Of a stretch of DNA of 64,000 bases, positions 47,426 to 59,936 are shown piece after piece. The notes beneath the pieces were generated by a model, which saw only the letters and a program-made list of their open reading frames with translations, ran no database searches and had not been told where the DNA came from. The stretch is from Acanthosepion esculentum. Its lineage: Eukaryota; Mollusca; Cephalopoda; Sepiida; Sepiidae. The position numbers and the translations under genes were made by a program. Where the stretch lies: positions 69,532,342 to 69,596,341 of the forward strand of contig OZ038488.1 in assembly GCA_964036315.1 (NCBI GenBank), read 5' to 3'. Positions within the stretch are counted from its first letter, which is position 1; each line of letters opens with the position of its first letter.

Positions 47426-47869
47426 TGTTGCTTAAATGAGTCTATTACTAAGATGTTGCTCATACAATTCAAGATACTGCTAGTTCAATCCGCCGTTCTT
47501 GCTTTCCGAACATTTCAAAATGTCAAATCCGTCTCTCCTTCTCACTGCTTTAACCCTCCTTTATCAGGCCAACACCATGGTCCACCAAACAATCAGCGTT
47601 CTTCACTTTTATTCTTAGTAACCCAAGTAAATAGCCTCCTCCAGTTCAACCAATCAGCACATTATTTGCTATTGGTCGAAGCATGCCAAACTGTACAAAA
47701 ACCCTTGTTACCGCACATACTGCTGGAATCGCTAGACGGGAGAGTAATGCCATTTCCAAGGAGCAAACTTGCCGATACCATATGCCGCATGTTGAGGTAA
47801 GACCCTTATTTTCCTATGCACCAGATGCAAGCCACTCTGGCTTGCTTGCTTCTATGGGACTGTTCACCA
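47426..47869 (-). repeat. 5' LTR
   Basis: Plus-strand view TGTTGCTTAAATGAG to GACTGTTCACCA. Clearly diverged from 45294-45716 by substitutions and small indels, so the insertion is not recent. Confidence 0.9.
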
Positions 47870-48261
47870 CGAGTGTAAAGTAAACATATATTAGTTCTTT
47901 GTGTGTGGTTCATTTTTCACTCAGTTTGTGCTTATCTGTATAAAACTGAATACAGATGCAACAAAGGAAATATGCATGCAAAACTGTGTGTATTCAAGTG
48001 ACAGCTGAGATCGTTGTACATTTACCATCAGTACTGATTAGTGTGGGAAACCAGATAAAAACCAGGATTTAAAATACTGATCTTTAAGACTGAGATGTTG
48101 ACAGAAAAGTTTTCCTACTCAACTCCCTTAATCATTATGCTGGACTAAATTCAGTTGTGTAGATATCTATGAGTAAATATACAATTATTCAGTTCTTAAT
48201 TTACATTTATAAATTCATATGCCTGGGTTAAATGTGTTATATTTTTATAGTATATGTCACC

Positions 48262-48855
48262 AGAATGATCGATTTCGATATGTCAAAGGCTATTGACAAG
48301 GTGTGGCATAGAGGGTTGCTACACAAACTTTCCAATTATGGTATCTCTAGAAGAATTTATGTAAGTCCTTAGGTAGGTCTATGAAGGTCATCATGAATAG
48401 CCAGTTTCTGAAGCTTACAAGATCAATGCAAATGTCACCCAATGTTCTCTCCTCAATCCTACACTCTTTGTACATTTACATAACTGTCTGCCTAAGAACA
48501 TTCTCAGATCATTAGTAAATATTTATGCAGAGGATACCACAGTTTACAAATGCACTTCCAAAATCAAGATGATAGGAAGCTTGCAGCTGATCTTTCCTCT
48601 GACCTAGCTCTAACAGCTCAATGGGGAAAAACAAGCTTGTAACTTGCAATACTTCAAAAATCAAGCTATCATCACTTCATCATCACTGATCAGATCCTGA
48701 ATTTTCTACAGCCATGATGAGCGGTTGTACTCTCAATGAGGTCCTCTGCTTTAAATGTCTATTGAGTCACAAGTTCACTCAAGAACTCAAGTGGAATGTA
48801 TACATACAATCGATTGCTAAAGATGATAGTAAATTAGTGCACATTCTATAACTCC
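48262..48855 (+). pseudogene. LINE reverse transcriptase palm fragment
   Basis: Begins VTRMIDFDMSKAIDKVWHRG then LLHKLSNYGISRR, the F-D-x-x-K-A-(F/I)-D-x-V-W-H motif of non-LTR RT. Frame changes follow. Pieces corresponding to the SVLSP...LFLIYINDLP block, to the (Y/F)A(D/E)D catalytic box (here AEDTTVY from GCAGAGGATACC, Asp to Glu) and to LALTAQWGKN can be read. The frame is broken many times; a fossil. Confidence 0.82.
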
Positions 48856-49570
48856 TGATATGCTTTATTGTTACATGCATTTTAACCCTTCAAGTACAAC
48901 AAGCATCTGGGGATCATACATTATTGCTAACAAAAAGAAAAAGATTACCATCACATGTATTTGACAAAGTTATTTTTGCTAACCCTTTTTTGTGTGGTTT
49001 TGCTCATTATGATTATCATTTATTTTGCAAAAGGCAAGTAATTATTTTGTTGGGGAAAGCCAACATTCTCTGTAGAAGTTTCTTTAAAATGATTTCTAAG
49101 ATTGTTTTATTTTTTGCTTCTTCAGATTAGCCATTTGTGTGTACTAAGCAAAAATTAAGCAAATCACTGTTGCAAATATACATATTTACAAATGACTACA
49201 GTATTCATAAAATAAAAAAAAATGACAACTAATCCATACAGATTTTATTCATTAAAAAAAACAAAATATTAAATTTAGTTTTCCTTCTTTTAAAGTGTTT
49301 AACAAATCAGTATTTTTAAAAAGATAAAAAAAGACCACTGTGCTTTTTTGGAGACTTAACAGTAACAGAAGTAATAATATTGAAATTACCAGCAGCAGAC
49401 ACAAACATGCAAACAGTGCCTTACTTTACCTCTTCCAGTTTCCTTTAACATGAGAAAATCTCCAAAACAAATAAAGTGATATTCACTTTTCTAGTACATT
49501 AATGGTCTGTATAACATGCAAAGCATATTTTAAATATTTTATAAAATAGTTTCAACTCTAAAAAAAGCAG

Positions 49571-49836
49571 GCTTATGGCCATATCACATTGAAACACCAG
49601 TTCCTGTACAATCATCAAAGTTAAGTAACATCAGGCTTTTTCAGTACCTAGATAGGTGACAATTTGGGAATACCAGATGCTGTAACCTTGAATGTGCAGA
49701 TGATGTTCCAACTGCAGTTGGGTTCATATTTCACTTACATGCATTTACCCTTGGAAAAGGTTGAATCCACCTCTCCCCAACTATGGGTTAATTAGTAAAA
49801 CTTGTATCAGTAAATCATTATCTTGAAAAAAAAAAA
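49571..49836 (+). mobile_element. 5S rRNA-headed SINE (SINE3-like)
   Basis: Head 49571-49687 is a nearly full 5S rRNA: GCTTATGGCCATATCACATT, GTTCCTGTACAATCATCAAA, GTTAAGTAACATCAGGC (box A), GATAGGTGACAATTTGGGAA and TACCAGATGCTGTAAC (box C). A 150 bp body follows, ending CCCTTGGAAAAGGTTGAATC, CCAACTATGGGTTAATTAGT and ATCAGTAAATCATTATC, then an A run. The tail is the same as in the tRNA-headed SINEs of this window. 5S-headed SINEs are known in fish and some invertebrates. Confidence 0.9.
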
Positions 49837-50429
49837 TTCTTACAATATAAAAATATTTTCTGGCTTTAAATAACCTACTTGATAATTCATAGGAAACAAA
49901 TCAATCAAAAAAAAAGTAAAAAATACTGATATGTGTGTATGTTTAACTTATGTTAAATAAGTTTCAAAACTATACTATACCATTTAAAAACCCAAAATAT
50001 GTGAAATATTCTATAGTCTATTATAAGATACAGCCAAGCTCTCATTAAACATAAGAACTTAAAAATCAGATTTCTGAATACAAAATATTAGATTATTATT
50101 TGGCAGAAAAGATTTGGCAGAAATATTTCTTTCATTAACAACTTTTTCTTTTCAGTTTTTGTAAATGAGTAAAAAATGAATGAATTAATAACAGTGTAAA
50201 GAGGAGCCAAGAGAGAAGGAAGAAAGAAAAAAGAGGATAATGAAAGAAAGAATAGGTAAACAGGGACATATAAAAGGAGTAAGAAAAGACAGTCATAGAT
50301 ACAGAGAGAGACACTACCAAAGTAGAGGCATAAAGATACACAAAGAGACAGGTAGCATGAGAGAAAGGTGGAGACAGGTAGGCAGAAAGAGAAAAATGGG
50401 TTACAAGAGAATTTTGAAGAGGCGGAGAC

Positions 50430-50790
50430 AGGGAAAGTGTTAAAGTTTGTTGCAGCTGTTAGTCATGTATATATCAGCCAGGTGTGCATTTCTGCAACAG
50501 TACCCTCCCCCTGGCACCTTTTCAGCATATAAGATTGTTCAATGCTATCTTGGAATGGTTTCTCCCAAAGTCTTTCCACCCTGCAAAAGAATAACACTAC
50601 TGACAGATGAAAGAATAAACTTCTCTGTGAAGGCATGCAAGACGGAGAAGTGTGAAGAATGCCAGAACACAACTGTCTGAGAATGCAGCCAATGTGTCCT
50701 GATCCTCAACCTGGAGTAGTTTACCAGGTGACATCCTCTTCTGCCCCTACCTAGGACAATTTGCAACCTTGGGACAAAAAGAAACTATAA
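50430..50790. other. Unexplained, less AT-rich segment
   Basis: This stretch is richer in G+C than its surroundings and is open on the plus strand at 50447-50680 (ends KTEKCEECQNTTV) and on the minus strand. No family recognised, no good splice sites that fit MRTF. It could be an unnamed repeat. Confidence 0.35.
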
Positions 50791-53061
50791 GAACCTCAAA
50801 TTTCAAGTCAAAAAGATCAATATAACACTACAAATATTAATTGTAACTAAAATTTGTATTATATACAAATAAAAAGAAAATTATGCTAATTATTTCAAAA
50901 GTTGAATCAACCCAGCCAAGAGGGAGAAACAAATTCAAAGTGATTATGTATGTAAAACCCAAAAAGATTCAAGAACAGACAAAACCAACAGAGCACTAAA
51001 ACAATAAAGTGTGTGTGTGTGTGTTGAAAGTTGTAAATAAAAGAAATATACAAGCTTGCATTTTCATCTGGCACTACCACACTGTGACTGAAAAAAAATA
51101 AAACAACAAAGGCAAGACTGAGGTGCTCTGGGTTAGTGGGTAATGATGCTTTAGCTTTGAAACAATGCTTAACCTCAGGGTCATCAACTAATGAAGCCTT
51201 TGTTGGCAGCACGGCTGTTGTTTTCTTCACAGCAGCATTTTTATGAGGTATATACGAATATTATGCACACACATACACCCACACATATAAATAGTGTGAG
51301 AGGGAGCAGATAATAAAACAAGAAAGCATCCAAATTTCATATGATCTAGTTAGACTGTGAAAATGGCTCAAGACCAAGGAAACTAATACTGATAAATGTA
51401 AGACTTTTTTTCACTTCATCCTAAATGTGAAAACCTATAACAATGTATTTGAAATGTACTTGGATGAGGATTTCAAATTCAGACTATTACACTGTTTGAT
51501 AAAAATTGAAAATTTATATCATGATGGGTTCCATAACCACTGCTTTTCAAAAAGAGAGTTTTTTTCAGTAAAAAGAACCTTATATGAAACATTTAAACTG
51601 TTCACATAGCTCTTCAGTTAAGTGAGGATGAAAAATTAAGTACAGTAAATACCATAGTCTATCTTTAATAAAGGAAACAAAAAAATTAAATTATTAGTGG
51701 AAATGAAGTCCCAATAATGTGTAAAATATCTTATGAGCCTCTGCCTTTGGTGAAAGATGGTGAGGAAATAATTCAAAGACTTCCGATGAACATGATTTCA
51801 TTATCAAAATCGTGGTACATATACTGCAGTTTATTTCCAAGGCTACTATCTATTAGAGATATCTCTGACAAAAAATAAAAAAATAGTGTATTTAATTAAT
51901 AAAAATGTACCATTACACAGATGATTCACTTATAAAAGGCACCCAATTATCCATTAAAACTTGTAGTCTTGTGCCAAAACAAACAAAGTAAACCCCAAAT
52001 AGCCATTCAAATTAGAAGAAAAATGTATATCAGAGGCAGTGAATCCTCTTAAGATGAAGCAAGTGATTGGCATTTGAAAAAAAAAACAAAAACAGAACAA
52101 GAGGCATGAACTAAGAGAGGAAATGTCAAGACAAGACCACCGACCTAGTATGACCTGAAACTGATAAACTTAAAGAGAATAAGTCTCTTGATAAAAGGAA
52201 GTCTATAACATTCTACACATGCCAGTGAATTTATGTTGGGAAAAGTCAAAATTTGATCCAATGCAATATGTAAAGAAAGACTGCTAAACCCAAGTTTATT
52301 CTCATTGGTTACCAATATTCTTTAATATGTCAACCAAATTCTAGGGTTCCTTGCTGAGGCTACCAAAAGATGTTTTAAAATTGCCAATAAAAAATTTTAT
52401 ACTATACTGGTAAAAATAAATTTCATGAAGAAAATTATTTTCAAAAGATAGTTACAATAAAAAACAGAATCCATAATAGTTTGATGGTCATATGGATTGG
52501 AAAATCATAGATTGATCATCTGGTATCCAGATGACCAATCTCTGGAATTTCAGATCAAAATTCAGCCATGCTAGGTAATGGGTTTATTGAGCCAACCTTG
52601 CACAAGAGAAAAGAAGAAATAAGTGACAAGATTGGATAAAAGCATGTATCTGAAATTTCTTTCTCACACTTCTGTTATTTGAGGTATTGATGAGGCAACA
52701 TTTAAGAACTGACCTCACTGTCATCATCTATGACAACTCTATTGGAAGCAGTACTATTTCTCTTTCCTGGCAGTATGTTTATGAGCTTTATAAACAAAAA
52801 ACAAGAAATATGCTGATTATTATTAAGAATTAAGTCAGGTGACAGCCAATATAAAATTATAGAAGCAAATGATAGTGAATGTAAAAAGGAATATTTGTTT
52901 GCATAGGGCTTTTAAAATTAGGAAAAATTATATTGTATCAAAACTTATATGATGAAATGAAATAAGAAATATGTATACAAGAAATCTTTTAACATTTGTA
53001 AAATATATATATAGAACACATTCTATTTATAACATTCTGAACATTGTGCAAATACTGAAAT

Positions 53062-53579
53062 ACAGTAGCACCTCAGCTCTCAAATGCCCTTTATCTCAAG
53101 CAAATTTTTCAAGAAAAATAAACCCCAGTTTTTGTTTTTTTTTAACTGAAATTCAGTTCTCAAATAAAAACAACGACTGAATGAACATGAATCAAACCAA
53201 GGAAACCTTGAATATACAGATGTGTCAGTTATTCATTGGCTTCCGTTTATGCTGTGCATGTTCAATCCATTAGCATGAGTTTTTGTATTTTTAAATATTT
53301 CATTATATACATCCAAATAGCTCTGATGAAAGTTAGCAATATTAGCAAACCTAAGAGGAAAGTTGCGAGAGTCACAATTGAAGTGAAAAATCAAATAATA
53401 TGAAAGTGTATGTGTGTATTTGATCTAACTATGAGTTTTTTAATGCCAAAATCAGTCATAAGCATGATACGGAAGAACAAAGATGTAATCAACGCAGCAG
53501 ATTAATTCTTATGGAAAAAATTGTTTTGGGTTTTGAATGACTTCTTGGAATGTATTAAGTTCAGGAACTGAGGTCCTAC
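53062..53579 (+). mobile_element. pogo/Tigger-like DNA transposon remnant
   Basis: Left end CAGTAGCACCTCAGCTCTC, right end reversed CAGTAGGACCTCAGTTCC. Between them at about 53346-53505 is the start of a CENP-B/jerky-type transposase: KPKRKVARVTIEVKNQII, a decayed middle, then MPKSVISMIRKNKDVINAAD. This corresponds to the PKRKR..LTIExK..II...KSTISxIxKNK helix-turn-helix. The catalytic domain is absent, so the copy is non-autonomous. Confidence 0.82.
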
Positions 53580-54565
53580 TGAATTAGGAAAAAAATATTA
53601 CCTACAAATCCAATATTGATTATCTACAATACAATTCTTTAAAGCTACTTTTCAACTTTTACATTTTAAAATAACATGAAAAATGGTATTTAATTCAACA
53701 AACACTACGATGTCAGGAAAAATCAATCAAATGTCATGTTTGTAAAACAAATATTGATTTTCAAAAGGTATGCATTTAAAATCATTCATTCTATTTCAAC
53801 TATAGAATTACATAAAAGTTTTGATAATCCGAAAAAAGAACACCAAATTTAATAATAATTATCCAAAACTGAGCTCTCATTTTTTATCAAATAAATGTTC
53901 TAAATCAAGTTAAGGACTAATCTATTGATTAGTTATAATAAAACAAACCAATCATCGATTTTATAGCAACACCACAATAAAATACTAATTACTTACCAGC
54001 CAGGGATTTGTTATTTTTATTTCTTATGCTTTAAAAAGTGTCTATTTCTTATAAGCATTGACATCACAATAAAAACTAAACATTTTTTTCTTGTTTGTAA
54101 ATCAAATGTTGATTTTATTGAGCTACTTGAATCATTTAATGCTATGAGTATTGACATTTTTTCCCCTAGACACAAAATTATACAGTAAGAAGCCAAGTCC
54201 AATGAATAGAAAGAATTAGGAAAAAATAAACAAGGAGCCAAAATGGAAATAATAACTGCTTTGAAAGAATTTGTAGATTATGTTTCCATATAAAGACAAG
54301 TTAAAATTTTAGTTTAGAACATTCAAAATCACTGAGAATAACTTTGGAATTGAAGAAAATTCAAAAACAACACACCTGAACAAATGGATGTCAAGTATTT
54401 AAAATAATGAACATGTATACAACAAGGTGAATTAAGATTATTTTTTTTAAAAACTTGATATTTAATGTAGGTCAAGAATAACAAATCCACCCACATCTGA
54501 GTTCAATGGCTTAACAGGTTTTGATATTAAGAAAGAAAAAAAGTTTTCTTGTTCAAGAGTGTCAG

Positions 54566-54569
<4 letters not shown>

Positions 54570-54636
<67 letters not shown>

Positions 54637-54664
54637 CATACATACATACATACATACATACATA
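54570..54664. repeat. (TA)n then (CATA)n compound microsatellite
   Basis: TA to 54630, then about eight CATA units. Confidence 0.96.
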
Positions 54665-55320
54665 CACACCTTGAATATCCAAAGAAACATTAACAGGTTT
54701 AAGGATCTTCTAATCTTTCACAGTAAAGCAGATTAGTCAAAAACCATTTTTTACAATCAATGATTTGTTTAAGTTTATGCTAATTGTTTTTAATGCCAGC
54801 ACCACTATTAACCACATTATTACTAAGGACTTGGTTTAAAAATCACTAAGACATATGCCAAACAAATAAACATAATACAATTTTTTATTGGATTTAACTT
54901 TAATATATTTAAATCTTTTAAAATTAAATGTCTAAAAATAAAAGCACACTTTTCCTAAGAAAAATAGTCACAAATATCATTTACACATTTTTTAAAGTCT
55001 TTGAAGAATTATTTATATGAATAGCATAATCAGTGAAGCATAAGGCTGATGGTAATGAGTTACAAAGTACAACTGATTCATTCATCTGAACTTATTTAAA
55101 GTGAACTCTGATCTGCATTCTGGGTAAGAATACACATGATCATTATAGTCAATAGATAAAATTCATTAATGCAGAATTTACAGCAACATGCTTGTCTTAG
55201 GGCAAATCAGCTTTGTAATTAAAATTCTGAAGTTATCCCACAGCTCTGTGCCAGACTAAGCTATGTTTACCTAAAACTTTTTAAAAGATTTTAGAAAATA
55301 AAGATAATTACTAAAACACA

Positions 55321-55915
55321 GTTGTCTATTTCCGAGATGAGGTATTGTAACTTTACAGTACACTATTTATATTGTTCGGACTGTTGTCCTCATGTTTATT
55401 GTCATATTCACATTTCAGCTGTTGTACGCTCTAGCCTTCTTCAGATGATATACTTTGGAATTTCAAACCAAAACCTTTATTTCATCAACCAGGGTAGATT
55501 GTTCTTCTTTCACATGCCAAGTGACTTCCCGGATACATGGCCCACTGAGATAACCAGAAAGAGTATGGCATGTGGAATTAGAACAATATACCCCAGTGAA
55601 CAAAATAAAGGGCTCAGTTCAAAATTCCAACGTATATCACCTGAAGAAGGCTGGAGTGTACAATGGCCGAAACATCATGAATGTGACAATAAAGATGAGG
55701 ACGACAGGCCAAACAATGTTGTAAAATGCAGTTATTTTGAACTAGAACAATCTACCCTGGTGGATGAAATAAAGGGTTCGGTTCAAAATTTCAATTTATA
55801 TCATAGAAGGCCGGGGTGTACAAAAGCTGAAACATTGTGAATATGACAAAGATGAGGACAACAGTCCGAACAATGTAAATACTGTAAAATGCAGTTATTT
55901 TGAATGTTTACTATA
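55321..55915. mobile_element. Penelope-like array: one inverted and two direct arms
   Basis: The reverse arm (55321-55505), forward arm 1 (about 55580-55735) and forward arm 2 (about 55740-55910) share TAGAACAAT(C/A)TACCC, AATAAAGGG, GAAGGC(T/C)GG(A/G)GTGTACAA, GAAACAT and AAAGATGAGGAC(A/G)ACAG, then AACAATG. Arm 1 contains CCTGAAGAAGGCTGGAGTGT then ACAATGGCCGAAACATC, a CTGANGA...GAAAC layout. The centre between the inverted arms is itself palindromic (CACATGCC against GGCATGTG). The long plus-strand open frame here is not a gene. Confidence 0.78.
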
Positions 55916-55919
55916 AGAC

Positions 55920-58150
55920 GCTTTTTCAACTACTATTCATTCCTGATTAATATTTCTTTCATCTTAATTTTAATAATGATAACTGCAATTTGTTTTGAGA
56001 TACCCAACTTTATCTAGTTAAAACAAGAGGCTTTGTATGCTAAAAATAAGTTTTGTGTTCCCTAATACATCCTTTTCAGAGATATTAGTTTTACAATTAA
56101 ATAAGCTTAGAAATATTAAGGGAGCAGGGATTCTGTGTCTTAAAAAGAATTAAAATTTTAAGACTTTAGGTTTAACTGAAACTAAGATTTTAAAATATCT
56201 CTCTGACAAAAGCACAAATAAAAAATATATAAGAATCAGGCATTAGTGAATGACATTTGCTGGATGAGTTCCAATCTTTGTTTGAACCTATGAAAGGAAC
56301 TCCAACAAAACAAAGTGATCAGACAAGGAAAAAAACACATTCTCTGTATTATTCCACTGTCATTTACACATGTAAATGATACAGATAAAACATATTGAAC
56401 TTATTCAAAAGGAAACCAAAGTTATTCTTTAAAGATTAATTAAAAAAAAAGATCAGCATAATATGCAACTGGCAGAAACTGTAATATTTCTAAGGAATCT
56501 GCTGCTGACAGAATGTTAAAATGAATAAGAAGATAGGAGATATGGCAATCAACTTAGAAGATCTTCTTGAGCCTCAGTTATTATCTTGTTTACAATAAGT
56601 GAGAGGTATAGATTAATCACAAACAAGTGCTGAACAAAGAATCCAGTAAATTATACAGCTGTTCTATTCTTAGATATTCATCAGTCCAGCAAGACCCTGG
56701 ATTTGCATGTGGAAAAGTGTTGCTCTACAGGGCACAGATCTTGACAAACTTGAAAGGAAGACAAGCAACTACCCATGATGCAAGTCCATTTCTTTCCTGC
56801 CACAAATGTTGCCCAAAGGAAAGGTGAGGATTGATACAGTTTGGCACCAGTATCACTGTAGGAGTTGCCAGAATGAGGTTGAAGAGAATGGTGGAGTAAG
56901 TTACAGGCTTCAGTCCAGATTTGTTCTTAGGAAAGTCTTCAAAAGTAAGCCCTATGTGTTGCTATAGCTGAAAGTTTTGAATTTGGTGTTTCCTTCTAGA
57001 CAGCACTGGGAGAAAAATATGGATTCAAACTTCACAAAAATATCAATTCAAAAACAGCAGTTTTCAACTTCAGTTGAAGTTTCTGTTTACCAATTCCATT
57101 TAACCTGCTGCTGTTAGGTTACTCACACCTTCAACTATTCCATTTCACCATTACTTTCATTACTCATGTAATCATTTTCGGCTGTTTTTTTTTTTAAGCC
57201 CATAATGATATCAACTCTACAAGCTATAAGTTGTTTTTTGATAAACACTTAGCATGCACTTAAGAGTAAATAATGATGAAATTAAGAATTTTTATCCTTA
57301 GAATATAAAACTTTTCTGGTTCTAAATTTGATGCTGTCATTTTACAAAAAAATTACATTCAAAAGATACTGTGTTAGATAAAATCTCTCAGATCAGCAAC
57401 TATTCCAATATAGCTGTTTCCTTTATAGCCACCTGGTGGGTTTGTACTTAAACTACTGTATCCTAATATTACTACCACCTGGTGGTTTTAACTGAAACCA
57501 CTTTAGCAACATACAATTTACATATTAACATTTCCGAGTGACTTAACTCCCTGCATTTCAGTATTATTTTCATGATCAATCTTTACTAATAGCAGCCCGG
57601 AGCTGCTCTGCAGATACTCTTCTCTTAGTAGTCTGCATGTTTCTGTGAAATATCCACTGCAAAAATATTACTTTTTCTCTTTCATATTCAACATATCATA
57701 CAGAACAGTAACAACAAGTCATAGGCTTCTGTCTCTGCTATCTTTAGATGAGAGTATAGGATCTACCAAGTTTTTGTTATCTACCATGCAATCAATTCTG
57801 ACAGACAAACAGTAGGATATCTCCTGGATTATATTAACAATGTAAAAAGCTGCCTCTGTGCATTATCTCAACAAATAAGTTTGATTTAACAACTCAGTGA
57901 ATTTTTCTATTGTGCCAGTAAAAAGGACAATGTTAACCTTTTTCATCCTTTAAAAATATTATGAAAGCTCCTTGAGAAACTCCAGTGGAAAGGTTAAGAA
58001 AAGAAGCATCTGAATAAGTAAAATGAACAAGATTCACTCAATGAGAGCTTAGGGAAGAACAATTTTATATTATAAAACAATTTTATATTATAGAACTTTG
58101 ATATTATAAAAAGAACTATTTCTAATGAGCTTTCCTCTTTGGTACCTCAA
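55920..58150. other. Intron stretch without a recognised feature
   Basis: AT-rich. A short CACCTGGTGGTTTTAACTG echo occurs near 57430 and 57477 but no repeat family or exon was recognised. Confidence 0.5.
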
Positions 58151-58164
58151 CTGCACCAATTTAA

Positions 58165-58455
58165 GCATACTACTAGATTGGCAATTAGGTCTCACCGTTT
58201 TACTGTTGAAATAGCTACATGTAACTGTAATTTCTATTCTAATAGTTTCTTTTCTCACACTTATCACCCATGGAACTCTTCTAGTTTCTTGCTACAATTT
58301 TCAAAAATTTAAATGCAACATCAATCATCATCTGTGTTCCTAAATCCTGTTCTTTTATTATCCTTTCTCCTCACTAAAGTTTTCTCATTTTCTTTCACTC
58401 TAAGTAATCCCTTGCACCTTAGTGGTATTATCACCTTACTTGGAGTGAAATGATT
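58165..58455 (+). mobile_element. LINE 3' end, same family as 7.4 kb
   Basis: TACTAGATTGGCAATTAGGT encodes the TRLAIRSHRFTVEIATCN segment, parallel to TRLVARSHYFTVEMTRCN at 7.6 kb. It ends LHLSGIITLLGVK and stops before GATTAAAGAAAAAAAAGG. Shorter at the 5' end than the other copy, with frameshifts. Confidence 0.8.
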
Positions 58456-58993
58456 AAAGAAAAAAAAGGATCAGTGAATCTTAGAGATTGGCTGTCTGTT
58501 CATCAAATCAACAAGCTACCAATCTAGCTTTAATTATAATATTACCATTTCTTATATTTTCTGTAATAACATTTCAACTTTCATCTCTATTATACTTACA
58601 GCTCTTCATTTCAATTTCTTTTGCCACCATAATTTCATGTATATAAAACATCACAACCATTTCCAAATCATCAGCTACAACAGACCACTGACTATTTTTT
58701 TCTAAAATCAATACATTTGATACTGCCCTTAGAATCATATTTAATATTAATCAGTGTTTATACTTGCCAGTATCTTTCCTACCAGAGATATACTCACCAA
58801 TATCAAAACTTATCCCTTGTAAAAAAAAATTTAGACAGTTGACATTTTAGTTTCCTTAAGAACATGAATGATCGTTCCACTTGAAACAAGATGACTGTTA
58901 TCATTAATACTATTACTACAAGCCTGTTCCACATGATCTATATCTTCAGCAGGGGGTTAATGATTGCAACTATTACCATTATATTGACCTTGA

Positions 58994-59400
58994 TTATATA
59001 CTTGTTATGAATTGAGTCCTCCTCCCATTTGTGACTTGATATGAATGAATCCCAATATAAATACCATTGCAATGATGCTTCCCATGCTGTCCATTCACAA
59101 CACCTGGCCCATACCATTCATAACAGTCATGCCTCTTGTAAAATACTTCATTATCATGATACAAATCTTTCATATCAGTACTTGTCAGATTCATTTTTTT
59201 TTATTCTTGCTAGACTAATTGTAAAGCATTCAAATTCCATTTAAACTAAGCAAAGTTACCAGAAGGATCACTATTGAAGATCGCTAGAATAGTTTTGTCA
59301 AAACTAAAGCTCAACTGATTTGGAGAAAATCCAGAATTGCTAACAAAGCAGCAAAAGCCTGAGTTGGAGCTACCTTTAAATCACACTAAGTAACTACAAT
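58994..59400 (-). pseudogene. Integrase C-terminal region of a retroelement fossil
   Basis: Reads NSGFSPNQLSFSFDKTILAI upstream, then after a gap VFYKRHDCYEWYGPGVVNGQ, HGKHHCNGIYIGIHSYQVTN. In a gag-pol family common in molluscs and cnidarians, integrase is followed by xxxGFSPxQLVFGxNPxLP and then V(F/Y)YKRxDxxxWxGPGxVIGQDGK. No reverse transcriptase remains beyond it. Confidence 0.75.
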
Positions 59401-59404
59401 AATT

Positions 59405-59665
59405 TTGTTTACTAAGTTACTAATAACTGCATTAAGTCTTTCACAAACACTTTCCAGCCTACTCTACAATTTAACCCTTAGGTGGAGGTTTTAAATTCAG
59501 AGTTGATCTTCTAGATTGGTTACCACCAAAGGCTGGATTCATACCTTTCCCAAGAGTATTTGCACATAGGTGAGTGTAATGAATTCAACTGGAATTTGAA
59601 TTTGGCTCTCCATTTCCTCAAACTGAGCCATTATCCATTACTTCACTGTGTCACCACATTGACTT
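59405..59665 (-). mobile_element. tRNA-derived SINE with the shared tail, copy 5
   Basis: Minus strand: TGGTGACACAGTGAAGTAATG (A-box region), AAATTCAAATTCCAGTTGAA (B box), then GCAAATACTCTTGGGAAAGG and TATGAATCCAGCC, then CACCTAAGGGTTAAATTGTA. It appears inserted inside the retroelement fossil, splitting protease from integrase. Confidence 0.78.
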
Positions 59666-59690
59666 CATCAATTATATCAGCCCTCAGATC

Positions 59691-59936
59691 TCAAAATCCA
59701 TCAAGGAAAAGTCTATTTTCTTGTAAATGACACTGTGATGCCATTACCAAAGGTGAATGTTGAAGAAAGAACTGTTCCCTAATTAGAGATTTCTCATAAT
59801 CATTTAAAGAGCTCAGTGATGAAAACATTCTTGAACTACAGATGACAGCTGAATACCCAGTATCAAAACCAACACCTCTTTTTGTATACACCATCAAAGA
59901 TTGAAATTTTATCATCAAGAGAATCATCAGAAACAT
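59691..59936 (-). pseudogene. Aspartyl protease segment of the retroelement fossil
   Basis: Reads GVGFDTGYSAVICSSRMFSS then LSSLNDYEKSLIREQ. The family has VLDTGCxSTVCGxxW...LxxxEKxKI; the DTG active-site triad is present. Short and flanked by broken frames. Confidence 0.65.

Larger units (their letters stand above)
45294..47869 (-). mobile_element. Internally deleted Ty3/gypsy-type LTR retrotransposon
   Basis: Two direct LTRs (45294-45716 and 47426-47869) flank a minus-strand internal region. It holds a gag start, then the end of RT with RNase H, then integrase and a Pol C-tail. A polypurine tract (GGGGGGAG on the minus strand, 45719-45726) directly precedes the 3' LTR. Protease and nearly all of the reverse transcriptase are missing, with a junction near 47255. 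Immediate flanks GGTGT and CGAGT do not form a clear target duplication. Confidence 0.92.

Noticed and set aside
49571..49687. A functional 5S rRNA gene
   Set aside because: Substitutions in conserved loops, no terminator T run at the end, and a SINE tail with an A run follows.
55322..55840. 172-codon plus-strand open frame
   Set aside because: It covers the inverted and direct arms of a Penelope-like repeat; the peptide matches no protein and changes content between arms.
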